Source: Linyphia triangularis (lineage: Eukaryota > Arthropoda > Arachnida > Araneae > Linyphiidae). From it: a stretch of DNA of 64,000 nt. Positions 49,101-61,600 of this stretch are shown in pieces (position 1 is the first letter of the stretch; every line of letters starts with the position of its first letter). Both the position numbers and the translations under genes were made by a program. The notes under the pieces are model-generated. The model searched no databases and was not told the DNA's origin. It saw only the letters and a program-made list of their open reading frames with translations. Where the stretch lies: positions 14,077,243 to 14,141,242 of the forward strand of contig OZ021727.1 in the NCBI GenBank assembly GCA_963978545.1, given 5' to 3'.

Positions 49101-52100
49101 TATTTATCTGGCTTGCTAAAATAATTAAAATAACAAATTCTTGTTCCACGATGGAAAACTTGGGGAATTTTTTTTCTGAAAATGAGTAGGAACCCTGTGA
49201 GTTCTTGACATTTCATAATTTGTAGATGAATACTGAAAAGTGCAAGCTTGTGTGTACATTTTTCACAGCAAATGGACTTAAGGTATTTCATTCCGCTGAT
49301 ATTATAGATTATTAAAACTTTATTAGTTTATATGCTATTATTACTATTAGCAAATAAAGTACTATAAAAATCTAGTTTTATTTTATTTCGAACTATTTTT
49401 GTACTTTCTGAACTTTTATATATTTTATATAGGTTCTTCCGTGTATACATCTGACTTTTCTATTCTTAAAGAAAGTCCAGTAGAATTACTGAAGAAAATT
49501 ATATTGCAAAGTGGTGTAGAACCTGAGAAGTATGCATTTTCTCTATCAACTACTTAAAGAACTTTTTACTATTGTACATTTTCATTAGTTTGAAGCAATT
49601 TTTCCTTGTTTCAATTGTCATACATTAATTCAACTTGCAAGTAGTTAGTAATTTCAATAATATAGAATTGCATAGAAAGATTTGTGACTCTCAAAATAAA
49701 TTTTATCTTTATTTTTTAAAACAAAAGTGATATTAGGAATTTGTGGCCTCTTGTAGTTAGATGAAAAACTTATTTTTTATTAAGCGTTACAATACATAAT
49801 GATCTTCGTCAGCTAAACTATTTTAATGAATATTTATTTTAAAATTTTACTTGTAATAAAGGTAAGAGTTTGTGGTATAGATTAGGCTTAACTAAATCAG
49901 TTCCTCTGCAAGATGAAAAATTGGGCAGTCCTCTTATTCCATTACTACATATAGGCATTTGAATTAATATATCTTAGGGTTAAGTCTATGTGTATAACAG
50001 CTGAAAAAAAAGAGAAGAGAGATGACTGGACTTTTGTTTATATTGTATCAATAAATATCAAATACATTGGGTTAAATAATGTCTGAACTTTCACAAGTGT
50101 AAGAGCTTCACTTTCATCAGAACTTATTTTTTTCCCTTTTATTTATTTGTGTGTGCAATTCTGTTTAGTTAATCTATTAATTTTAATATGTTTTTTCCTA
50201 TGCTTTCAGAATTGAAAAGTTTGCAATTCGTATGAAAGTGGATCTTACTCATGTTCTTGCCCAAGCATGCTTGCCACACGTGCCCTTGTTCGATAACACC
50301 ATTGCATTGAGCAAATTAATAGAATACCCGGAACAAAATTCTGGAGGTAGTTTAAGAATTTGTTGCATAAGTGTGTTTTTATCTTTTATTAATCGTTGTA
50401 GTTCTGAACCTGATAATAGAACATCCCTTAAATGTCTGTTATTATGTAAAGAAACATCCAACATTGAAATCTAATCCCTTGGGGTATGTTTACTAAAATA
50501 TTTTTTTTGATTTTCCTGAAATTTTTTTTTAGTGTTCCTCTTTAAAACAGGATTGATTTAGTATGATTAGTTTCAATTATTTCTAACTCCTGAAGCACAT
50601 AATAATTTATATTGTTCAAAGTTCACGTAAGAGTGTTGGGCACTCTTCCTTTAGATGGGTACTAGATAAAAACCATGAAATTCCAAACTAACAACCTCCA
50701 GATCTTTTATAATTCCTTTAATAAAACGTTTAGCAACTCTATAACGAACTGCAAAAAACTTAGTCCTAGCGATACATTTATGCATTATTTAAATGTGTAA
50801 ACATTTAGACTTGGCGCCAACTGTGCTAACTGATACCTGTGTAACGAAAGAGTATTGAATGTTGTTCTGTATTAAATGTGTTTTCTGTGAAGACTCCAAG
50901 TTATGTGCTTCAAATGTGATAAAGTTTTATTTTCATCTTTCTCCTATTTCTAAACTAATCTTATTTATGGTTGTACTCGGATTAATACACTGGGTAATAA
51001 TCCTAGAGGCTAATGAAAGTTTGGGTACATCATTTTATATTCTTCTAAAATTTTTATGTAATGTAGAAAAATGTTTAAATATCATGATTACTGGTCTGCG
51101 TGACAAAAAATGGCTAAAACTATTAAAAACTCGATTTTGAATGAGTTGAACTAAATCTGATTGCCAAATATGTCATAACTTGCTGAATAATAAGCATCCT
51201 GTTTTATGTGGTAACCCTCTGATCTTTAATTTTATATGAGGAATAGGACGTATGATTTCAGACCTGATGACATTTTCTTTTAAAAGTAAGCCAAGTTGGC
51301 ATGATCAGTTCGTCATCAGTGACTTAATATATATTGCCAAATTGGTTCATTCACAAAAAAGTGCAAGTAAGATGTCGTCGAGGATCGAGAATCATGTGCA
51401 CCTTTCTTCATTGAAATTTAAAGAGCGGTGGATTACCAAATATAAAAGAATGCTCTTTATTTGGCAAGTTGACATGTTTGTCAATTGGACTTAGTTTAAC
51501 TTATTTAAAGTTGATTTTTTAATAGTTTCAGCAATTTTTGCCCCCGCAGATCAGTGTATTTAATATCTACTAACATCTCTCTACTTTCTATTAAAAATTC
51601 AGAATGATGTTTGATAGGGTACGTAAACTTCAGTGGACTATCAGTCTATAAATATTGTTTCTGGTTTTTATCTAAAAATATGATTAAAAAAAAGGATGTT
51701 ATATCTAATAATGCAATTTTATCTTGTATGAAATTGCATTTACAAAATTTTCTTAAGGTTATGTAGAGTTCAGAATTCAATTGTTATTAAATTTCCATTC
51801 ATAGTAAGCATAAAAAATATAATCCTTGTTTTCTTGTTTCAAATATTCATTTACAGTATAGTATACTTTTTGATTTTGAAGGTTATCCACTGCTAATACT
51901 AAACAAGAAAAAGAATCAATGGCCTTCTCCCAGGCATCCAGATCTTGTTGCAAGAGAGTTGCTCAAAGATTTAATAGGAATGATACAAGGCGAGTTGCTC
52001 TTGATTCATTTTTATTATTATTCTGAACAAATTGCTGTCAATTGAAGTCTCACAAAATCAACTAATAAATATTTTTTGAGGAATGAAATCATATTGTGTG

Positions 52101-55100
52101 CCTGCTCAATATTTTGTAAATCTGCTAATAAAATAATTTGTGGGCTGAATGATAATTTATCACAAAGTATAACAGAATTTTGAGAGTTGGCAACCAATTT
52201 GTTTAACGACAGATTAAATTTTGATGAAAACAATGTCATCTGATGCTAATTTCTCATAGACTTGTCATTGGAACTTTGTGACTCTGCAGCCCAATCCTCA
52301 TTTCTTAAACCTAATTTTTGTCTTTTGTAGAATTGATATTAATAGTGTATCTATGTTTTAATACATTAGTTGTTAAAAAAGAAAGTGTTCTCAATATCTT
52401 CATAACCAAGAACCATAATTTTGTTCAGAATTTTTTTCTTTATAAATTGAGTTTAAAAGTATAAACATACAAAATTTTACCTTTTTTGTGCAAAACCTTA
52501 ACAATTCAAATTAGGCATGTAGTTGAGAAGTAAAAAGGGTTCCTCTTGTTAAGTATTCGTACTGAATATTTCCCTCTTTTTCATATGTGCAATTCGCATC
52601 AACTAGTTAGTCAAAAACTTATAAACAGCTAAAAAAGGACAAATTGTGTAGTTATTTACCAATTAATAATAAGTAATATGTGATCTAAGCAAGTGTTAGA
52701 AGTGGTGAGACTTTAAACACTTAGCCTAAAAACTGAGGCTTGAAACATAGTATTTTGTAAGACTGTTTAGATTATAGGTAACTACAAGAATATTATACAT
52801 TTTTTCTTTAATTTAAAATTTATGTTTTAAAAATATTAATTATTCTATAACTTCAGTTATCAGTTGTGAATTTTTCAAATTATAAATATTCATATAAAGT
52901 TGAACCTTTGTTACAAGAGTAAAATTACAACCTTGTGGAATCTGTCAAAGAAGTTTCATGTGATTTATAGTGAAAAACATTTTGTATCCTTATGTAGTGA
53001 ATATATATTTAAAATGTTTAGAAAGTTTAATTGTTGAACCCATGTTTCTTTTTTCTTGAAATTTTGCAAATTATTTTAGAAACATATTTAAATATGATTT
53101 ATTACAATCTTTTAAGTTGCTAAAAGTTTTTGTTTTGTACATGAATAAATCATGTAAATTTTTTTAGAAAATTTTATATTTAATCATTTTTTTTTTCACT
53201 GGATAATAGTTTTTTGTTGAAGTCTTAGTAAAAATTTTTTGTTTCAAAATTAGATACAGTTATGGTCAATAACTCAAGTGGAATATTTACTGTCGAAGAA
53301 CTGATATCTGTGTCGCAAAGCTCTCATCTCTGTAGTTGGATGGAGGATTGCTCTGAGTTGCAGTTTGTTGATCTGGATTTGTTGCAAACAAAGGAAGAAA
53401 AACTAGCATTTTTCATCAATTTGTCCAATCTAGCTTGTTTACATGCAATTCTTTTTGAAGTCATCTATTCAAAGTCACAGGTAACACAATACATTGCAGT
53501 CTTTTCAACATTTGTACAAATTGAATTTGTCTCAATATATATATAAAAAAAAATGTTTAAAATAGTTATAAATCAAGACTGTACATTCTAGGAGAAAGAT
53601 ACTGAAAATCCTAACTTTTCTGAAGCTGCCATGTCTTTGAAAATCGAAAAACTGCACTTTCAATTACTGTCTTCTAACTTAGCTGAACGTTTGACTGCAC
53701 TTAAAGTTGTAGGTTATTCTGTGGGCCAGTTAGGTGCTATAAGGTATATTTTAAATTAATGTTGTATGCTATCTGTACTTATACTAAGAAGGCATTGGGT
53801 TGTTGTTTTTAAAGTGATTTTTAAACAATTTTGAAAGAATGTTGTTTTGTTATTTTGGAAGGACGCTCTTTTTATGACCATAGAGGTTTTTTTTTTTTTT
53901 AAATAAGCTTTTAAAGATTCAAACTCTGTTACAATGAAGAATTTATTCATTGGCATTGAAATTAATTTACATTAAGTTTTTCCAATTCCATTTGGCTGAT
54001 AAAAGATATTAACTTTAATATAGCATGTCATCTATACTTATAAAGATATAAAATTTATTTTTGTGTTTGGTGAAAATTTTAAATTATTTGATTAATTATT
54101 TTATGAAGAAAGTATGCATTGGTATTCAAAATGAATTTTTATCTGACTTTACAACTAACTAGCAAAATAGGTATCTGGTTTACACTTGCATGACTAATAC
54201 AACACAATATTGATAATGGAAAATCTGCTCTAATTTTTATTTTTATGTAAAGTAATATAAATTTTTTTATGTTGTTTGTATAAGATTTTAGCTAAAAGCA
54301 TCGAAGTGGCATCCTTCTTAAAATAAAAAAGTAGAATATTAAATTAAATGTCCTATTTAATTAATAAAAGTAATTATAGAATCAATTAATTGATTTTAGC
54401 AATTGTAACATATGCTTAGTTATTTGGCTGGATAAGATTTGTTCATTGATGTGTTCAATAAGGTATTTTTTTTAATTATTCTTTAAATTCAAGGAAGAAC
54501 AAATCAAAGTTTAACTTTGATTTGTACTTAAATTCTCATGTAAGAATTAAGTAATAGTTAAGTTTTTTTCTTTTTAAATATAATAATAACTCTATATGGT
54601 TTATTTCTTGCAGTCTTTTTGACCTGCGTTACCAGTTGCTACATGCTCAGCTTCCTGTACCAAAACACTTGGGGCAGCCTCCATTTTACCAACTATTAGG
54701 TAAATATTTAGATACTAAGGTTATTCATTTCAAGAGCATTGAATATTATTTACACTTATTTCTTTAAAATAAATATTTATCCAGGAATTAAGTTTTTTTT
54801 TAAATTAAATTCTTATCTATTATCACATGCAATTAAATTATTTTTTTAGGTGATCCTAAAGCTATTTGGGAAAAATACATGCCTCCTGTAGAACCAAGAA
54901 TGTTATTTCTTTTGGTAGAAGGTTTGCAGTATTCACCAAAATTACAAGTAACGATCTTTTAAGTTTGTCGTTGTAAATGTTATTATATATATATATATAT
55001 ATTTAAATTTAAGTCGAAAATTAATATAATATAACTTGAATTTAAAATATAGTATAAGTAGAATTGCAGCTGTACTTCTTTTTCTATTAGTTTTTATTAG

Positions 55101-58100
55101 TTATGCTATGAATTAGAAAGCTGATTACTATCTTGCTAAAAAATTTTAAGAATAGTTCTTAAAATTTTAGTTATAAAAAATAAAATTTAGTTATTAAGAA
55201 TAGTTAAAAAAACAAACGTGCTATCTGCTACCATTTCTTTATATTATATTGAAAATTCTGTATGGCATACAGTACCTTACTAGGATAACAAACAGGCTAA
55301 ACATGTTTTTGCACTATTTTGTTCTAATCTCCTCAGTTGGGGTTTATCATGCATTATTAATTTTGGTGTGGTAGAGGTATTAATTTTTTTTTCTATAATC
55401 AATTTAAAATTTTATTACTATATTGTGCGTGGATCGTATTGTTAAACTAAACTTAAATAATAAATGACACTTTGACAAGGCTTCCTTGATGGTACTGTAG
55501 AAATACAAATGAATTTTTTATTTAAAATTTATATTTGTGGTTGAATTAAAAAAAAACCCAAAAAAAACTACAGATTTTTTAAATTATGCTTTTTTGAAAT
55601 TAGCTTGTTCTGAAACTTTTTTTCCCTTTGCTGTAATTGTTTTATTATTTTGCAGGTTTTGTATAGTGAAAATATTGAAGTTGATCTAGTAGAAGCTGCC
55701 ATTAATTATCTAGATTTTACTGTTAATATTGATCTAGAGGAAAAAACAGTAAGTTGAACGCTTAAATGCTTTGAAAATGTATAATGGTGCAGTGAAAATA
55801 TATTGTGGCCCACATTGCTTATTTTAAAAATATGATGCAGGTTTTAGTCTATTGCATTTAAAATATCTAAAAAATTCATTCGAAGAACTGTTCAAATAAA
55901 ATATAATAAAAGTAGGGTTAGGAAAATTTTCAGACATTTAATGTTTTTGAGTGATTGGTTAAAAGTAAGATTTATAAAGAAAAAAAAGAAGAGTCAAAAC
56001 TATCTCTTTGGGTTTTTTAAGTTAGGATATGTAAAAAGAAAGGTATTTCCTTTTTCTTTTAATTCCTTATTCATATGTCATCCAATCGTGGAAAAGATGA
56101 GTTATTTGTAGGTCAGCTTTTTCCGACTTAGATGCAGAATTATCATCTTAGTAATTTTAATATAGTTAGTAGAAATTTTGTTACGAAAGACATAAATAAA
56201 TATGAATGCTACATATATAGCTTACAACTTTCTCAATGAAATGGAAATTAAAAAAAAAAGAAAAAGCATCTGCACTTGTGTGAAAAACATTTTTAGGAAT
56301 GCAAATTGCATTCATCAGGAATGCAAAATGGGCATTCATATAAATGCCTTTATTATCTATTCATAACACCTGTATTTCCCCACATATGTAAAATGACATA
56401 GTATTTGAATTTATTCAAAATTTTTTTGATGTAATATAAACTTTTGGTGAGTGTCGAAGACAATATACCGTTTCACTTTTATCGCTCAGTGATGATCAGG
56501 TTTTAAATGTTTACTATAAGAGAGCTATAAATTTATCATTCTATCCATGTTTTAAATGTTTTTCTTTATAGATTTTACTCCCAAAATTGCTGAAATGGTA
56601 TGCACTAGATTTCGATAATGATGACCAAAAGGACAGCAGTCAGCCGCTCTATGAAGGCCTTCTTCATTCATTAACCACATTTTCCAGCAAAGGTCTTGGA
56701 GATTCGATTCAAGCTTTGTTTTCTGGAAATACCTCTCTCACCAGCAATGAAAATACGGGTGACTATACTTCCTCTCTTTAATTTTTATATAGATTTGACT
56801 GTATTGCTTAGACAAAATGATTTCTTTTTTTCTTAGGTTAAACCCTATTTTTAAGCTTTATTTGTTATTATTTGCATTGTCTGGTGCATGATAGTGATTA
56901 AATGTTAAATGGAGACATTTTATCTATTAACAATTTAAAATAGTAAAAAATAAGATATTAAAAATTTAGAATATTAAAAAAGTATATAATTATAAAAGGA
57001 ATGAAATTAACTTTGAGAAGTAACAGTTTGAAGCCATTCTTATTTGGCATTAAAAACACATTTCGAAATTATAAGTTTTTTCCAACGCAAAAAATCGTTG
57101 TTCCTTATAATCTGGATTGGTAAAGATGCATGTAGAAAAAAACCTGGTTGATTCAGATATCAAATTATGAGCTAAATCCCTTTAACCTCTTTCCCCGATT
57201 TCACCTCCTTAATTACAATCACAGGAATTAGATATCTGTAATAAGGCGTAATTAACTTAAGAGAAACTAGTGAATTATTTCATATTTCTAGTTTTGGGGA
57301 GAGCTTGTGAATCTGAGATACTTTATATGTGTTTACTTTGATATGTGTAAATGTTGCTGTGTTATGTCTATAAATGACCTATAGGGTTATATTTCATTTA
57401 TGCATTGTCATAATTTCTTTATGCTTTTATGATCTGTTTGTAGAGAACTTTTTACTTAGTTTCAGTTCTTTTGCAATGTCTTATAATTGCGCATCTTGTG
57501 TACTCACTCGGATAACTTAATGAGTAATGTACTCATGCCGTAACAAATATGTTACGTGCATTCAGTAATTGCTTTTCTGTTTTTGTTGCCAGATTCATCA
57601 GAAAGGAAGCAACTGCCATTCCAGCTGAAATTCAAGGATCCATCAGTATCTTTTGGCGTTATGTTAGATTACAATGCTACGGACATCATTCCCCCTCCTA
57701 ACCAAACAACTGCCACGCTTATTACTGAAAACCACCCAATAGTGCTCAACCATTTGAAAGGCAAATGCTCTATCTTAAGCGATCTCTACGAAATCTTCAG
57801 AAGCGGACAGGAACGTGATTTCGCTTCGAAAGACAACCTCTGTATCGAGACCTGTGCCCAGAAGTTATTTTCGATCGATGAATCTTACTCCGCGGTTCCC
57901 GTCACCTATTTGCTTTCGTTTTATAAAAACGTGTCGGTCGCGGAGGACGAGGAACGCTCCTGGTTCTCTGCTGCCTTAAGCCCTCTACCAAATCGGGCAT
58001 TCTTCTGCCGTCAAATTCAAAATTGCTTTTCGATTAAAGAGTGGCATAAAGCTTTGCTATTTGTTGACATGTACCTTGAGAGCTTTGAGACTGACTGGAC

Positions 58101-58617
58101 TTATATCCTTTTGAGGCAGCTTGTTTTACAACACCTTGCACAACTCAGTACGCCTACTTGTGCGATGGAGCCCTATTGTTATGCCCTGTGCATAACTGAC
58201 CCTATTGTGAGAGTTAAAACTGTTCTGCGAAATGTGCACAAGTGGGAAGACAGTTATGCCGTGCAGACTTTGAAGTTTTGTCTGTCGGATTGCAGGCTGA
58301 TTGATTATCCTGATGTGCATAAATCACTTAGTACTAAACTCAAAGAAGTCCTTTTGTATAAAAAGGTTGGTATGTTTTGGATTGCTTTTGTTTGTTGGTA
58401 ATTGTAGTTATTTATCGTCTTGAATTATACTTTACGTAATTTAAATTGTATATTTAGAGCAGACTATAGAATACAGAGAAACTCTGTTGACACAAAATCG
58501 CTTAACTCGATACCATTTAATGCAAAGTAAAAGCAGTTCTCTATATGATGAAGCTTCAAATTAATGTTGATTTATTCGTCTAACATGAAATCTCACAAAA
58601 TAAAATCCCGCTTAAGA

Positions 58618-58651
<34 letters not shown>

Positions 58652-61600
58652 CAGTTTAAATTATTTTTTTTTTTGATAAAACCTTGCAAAGTTTCTTTAT
58701 ACTGTAGGACTTTAAATAATTTACCGATGCATTTTTAAAGGAGCTTTTTATTAAAAACCTAAAGCAAAAATCAATAACAAAAATAATAAGTTATTGGTAA
58801 ATACAAATAATTTTTTTTGTTCCTAATGTTATACATCGACTTAGCGTTAACAAGCTTTGACTGTATTTAAAATGAATAGCTTTGCTAATTTTTAGTTTTA
58901 CTCAATTTGAATTTATTTTGTATTGAATATTTTTGAGATTTCCCAAAATAGATTCTGTAACTTTGAGAATTGTTTTACGAGATAATTTGTTCTCAAGTGA
59001 ATTTGCTAGTCACATTACCTTGCTTTGCTATGATGTTTAGTATGAAGTAGTGAATTATTTTATCATTAAGGAGTGATTAAAGTATCTATTATTGAGCCTT
59101 ATAAAATGAGGAAGTTATTTTTAAAATTCTAACAGTAAATATTTGAAACGGAAAACAAATTGTATTCTATTGTGGCATTTGCAAAGAAAGATCCATGTGT
59201 TAGATTTTGGTTGATGAGATTTCTAAAATGATTTACAATTTTTTTTTTCAGTTGTTTTTTCTGTGATCTTATTCAAGGGCCTAAGCCAGGAAATTATTTT
59301 GTAAGGGGATATTGAATGAAATTTTTAGATTATATAAAGTTTAATCTTAACATTCATTATCTCATGAAAAATTTCACTCTCTATGAAAATAAATTATAAT
59401 TATACATAATAATTTTTTGTAATGTTTTTAAAACAAATGCAAATTTATGTATATGGGTATCAAGCTTTATTACATAGAGTATATGAGTACACCTACGATC
59501 TGTTTATGCTTCAAAACTATTTAAAAAAACAACAACAAGAAAACAATGGAGAGTTTTTCTACTTCTTTATCAAAAGACTCTGCTGTCAAAAATATTGTTA
59601 AGTTTTAATCGTTTCAAATCAAAATCACACTTAGCGTTATATTGAAAGTCGAGCACTTTTGAGACGACAAGGACTTTAAATGAGAGAAATCCTGCTCCAC
59701 TAGGCAGACCGACATTTCACCCGAGACCGTCTGTCGTAATCGTTGTGTATGATCATTTGTAAAAATAAAGGGAGGACCAATTGTGCATTGGGATTGAATT
59801 AGTTTAAAATATAAGACTGAACATTGTTATTTATTTGCTAACATTAGTGAGCGATTGCAAGTACAGCTTTGGCTTGGTGATATAGTCTTTCTGTGAGGGT
59901 ATACAAATGCTTTTAGCGTAGACTATGCTAGTTGAATTAATCAAAAATTTGATTTTTGCATAAAAACGTAACTGAGGACTGAACCTAAGTTACGTATGCA
60001 CAAAATTTTCTTTCCTTCAATTTCTTTTTTCAAGCGAGCACGGATGTTGAAAAGGAATATCGTAGTTGAGTATTTAATTCATTCTTTCAGTAAATAGTCA
60101 TGGTATCTCTTATATTAAAATTCATATTGAGTTGATGCTCTGATGAAATCAACTTACAATTTTGAGAGGGAATATATCCCCTTATCCCTCCCCCAGGCTA
60201 CATACCTGATATTATTGCACATTTTATGATTTCCAGAATAAAATCAAGGTAGCGCTGACCAAAATTCATAAAAAACCCTTTGTGTAAAACTTCTAACGCT
60301 TCTAGTAAAGTTTAAAAATTATGAATATTTAAAATTAATTCAAGTAATGCGCAAATGAGTATGATATAAATGTTTTTATTTAGCATTTAGGTGTAGAAAA
60401 TTAAATAATTTGAATTATAAAAACGTTATTTAAAGTGCAATATTGTTCGGAAAATAACTGCAGTTAGCGATGATTGATGTGTTATTTTGATGTTCTTAGA
60501 TATTTGATGCCTCAGAATTTTACGATGATTCAGAGGCCCGAGATTGTGCCCACGTTTTCAACAATTGGCAAGAAGTGGCTGAATGCTCGGTTTGGGACCA
60601 ATCAAGAATACTTGATTTTATTAAATCATTTCAAAAATATGATCTTGCTGTTCAATGGGCTGAACTCCATGCCATAAATAAAGAACAAAAAATGGTAAGT
60701 TATTACATGCCGACTACCTACTTACTGTTACATAGATTCAATTGCCAATAATAGTAATAATATTTTTACTTAACTTGTTAAGGCATCCATCAACATAAAA
60801 ATTATGAAAGCAGGGTGATATCAAGAAATTCTCAGTTCTGGAAATGTCCCTAATTTATCGTGGAATTTTGAAAAAACGACAATTAAATCGAGGAATTTTT
60901 TTTTCTACAATTGTATGTTAAAAACCATAACAAAATTCTACATCAACAAGGTTATTATCATTATTTGTAAATGTATTTCCTTAAATTTAGTTTTTAATGT
61001 TAGCATTAAAAATCACATTTTGTTTACATTTACATTACAGTAATTCTATTGGCATTATGGTAAACGCATTGGTAATTTGGAATAATTTTTAAAGTGTTAG
61101 GAAAATTCAGATTGTTTTTCTTGTGAACGCTCTGTTCAAAAGCTGTAGATGCTGATAAAACACAAATATATATTTTTTATTTTAACTAATATCTGCTGTT
61201 TTATTTTTAGCTTGCATTATCGATGAGTATTATTTGGCACTTGACCCAAAATCCTCCACAGGAACAGGCAGTTTATAAAGTGAGTTTGCTTAGACATGAG
61301 TGGTAAAATAAACTCACAGGAGATCTTTTATACTGTTTATAATAATAATTTCTAGCTTGTATTGCCATTACAATATTATTTTAACAGGAAGATATATTTG
61401 ATCGTGTTATAAAAAATGTATACATGAAGTAATAAAGGTGTAGAAATAATTAAAAAAAAAATGCTGAAATGGTCAATTTTTATTTTTTTCTTACGAATTG
61501 CAATACATTTTGATTTACATATATTGTTTTTCTGAAATATATATTAAATGGATACCACAATCTTGTGTGATGTTAAACTAGTTTTTGAATTATTTTAAAC

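Noticed and set aside
50859..51140. 93-codon frame in ZFYVE26 intron 13
   Set aside because: It lies between exons that already join in phase, runs into a fold-back repeat, and has no recognisable domain.
60474..60677. Plus-strand frame MMCYFDVLRYLM... as coding
   Set aside because: It is out of phase with exon 21; the in-phase reading of 60500-60694 matches ZFYVE26 and has proper splice sites.
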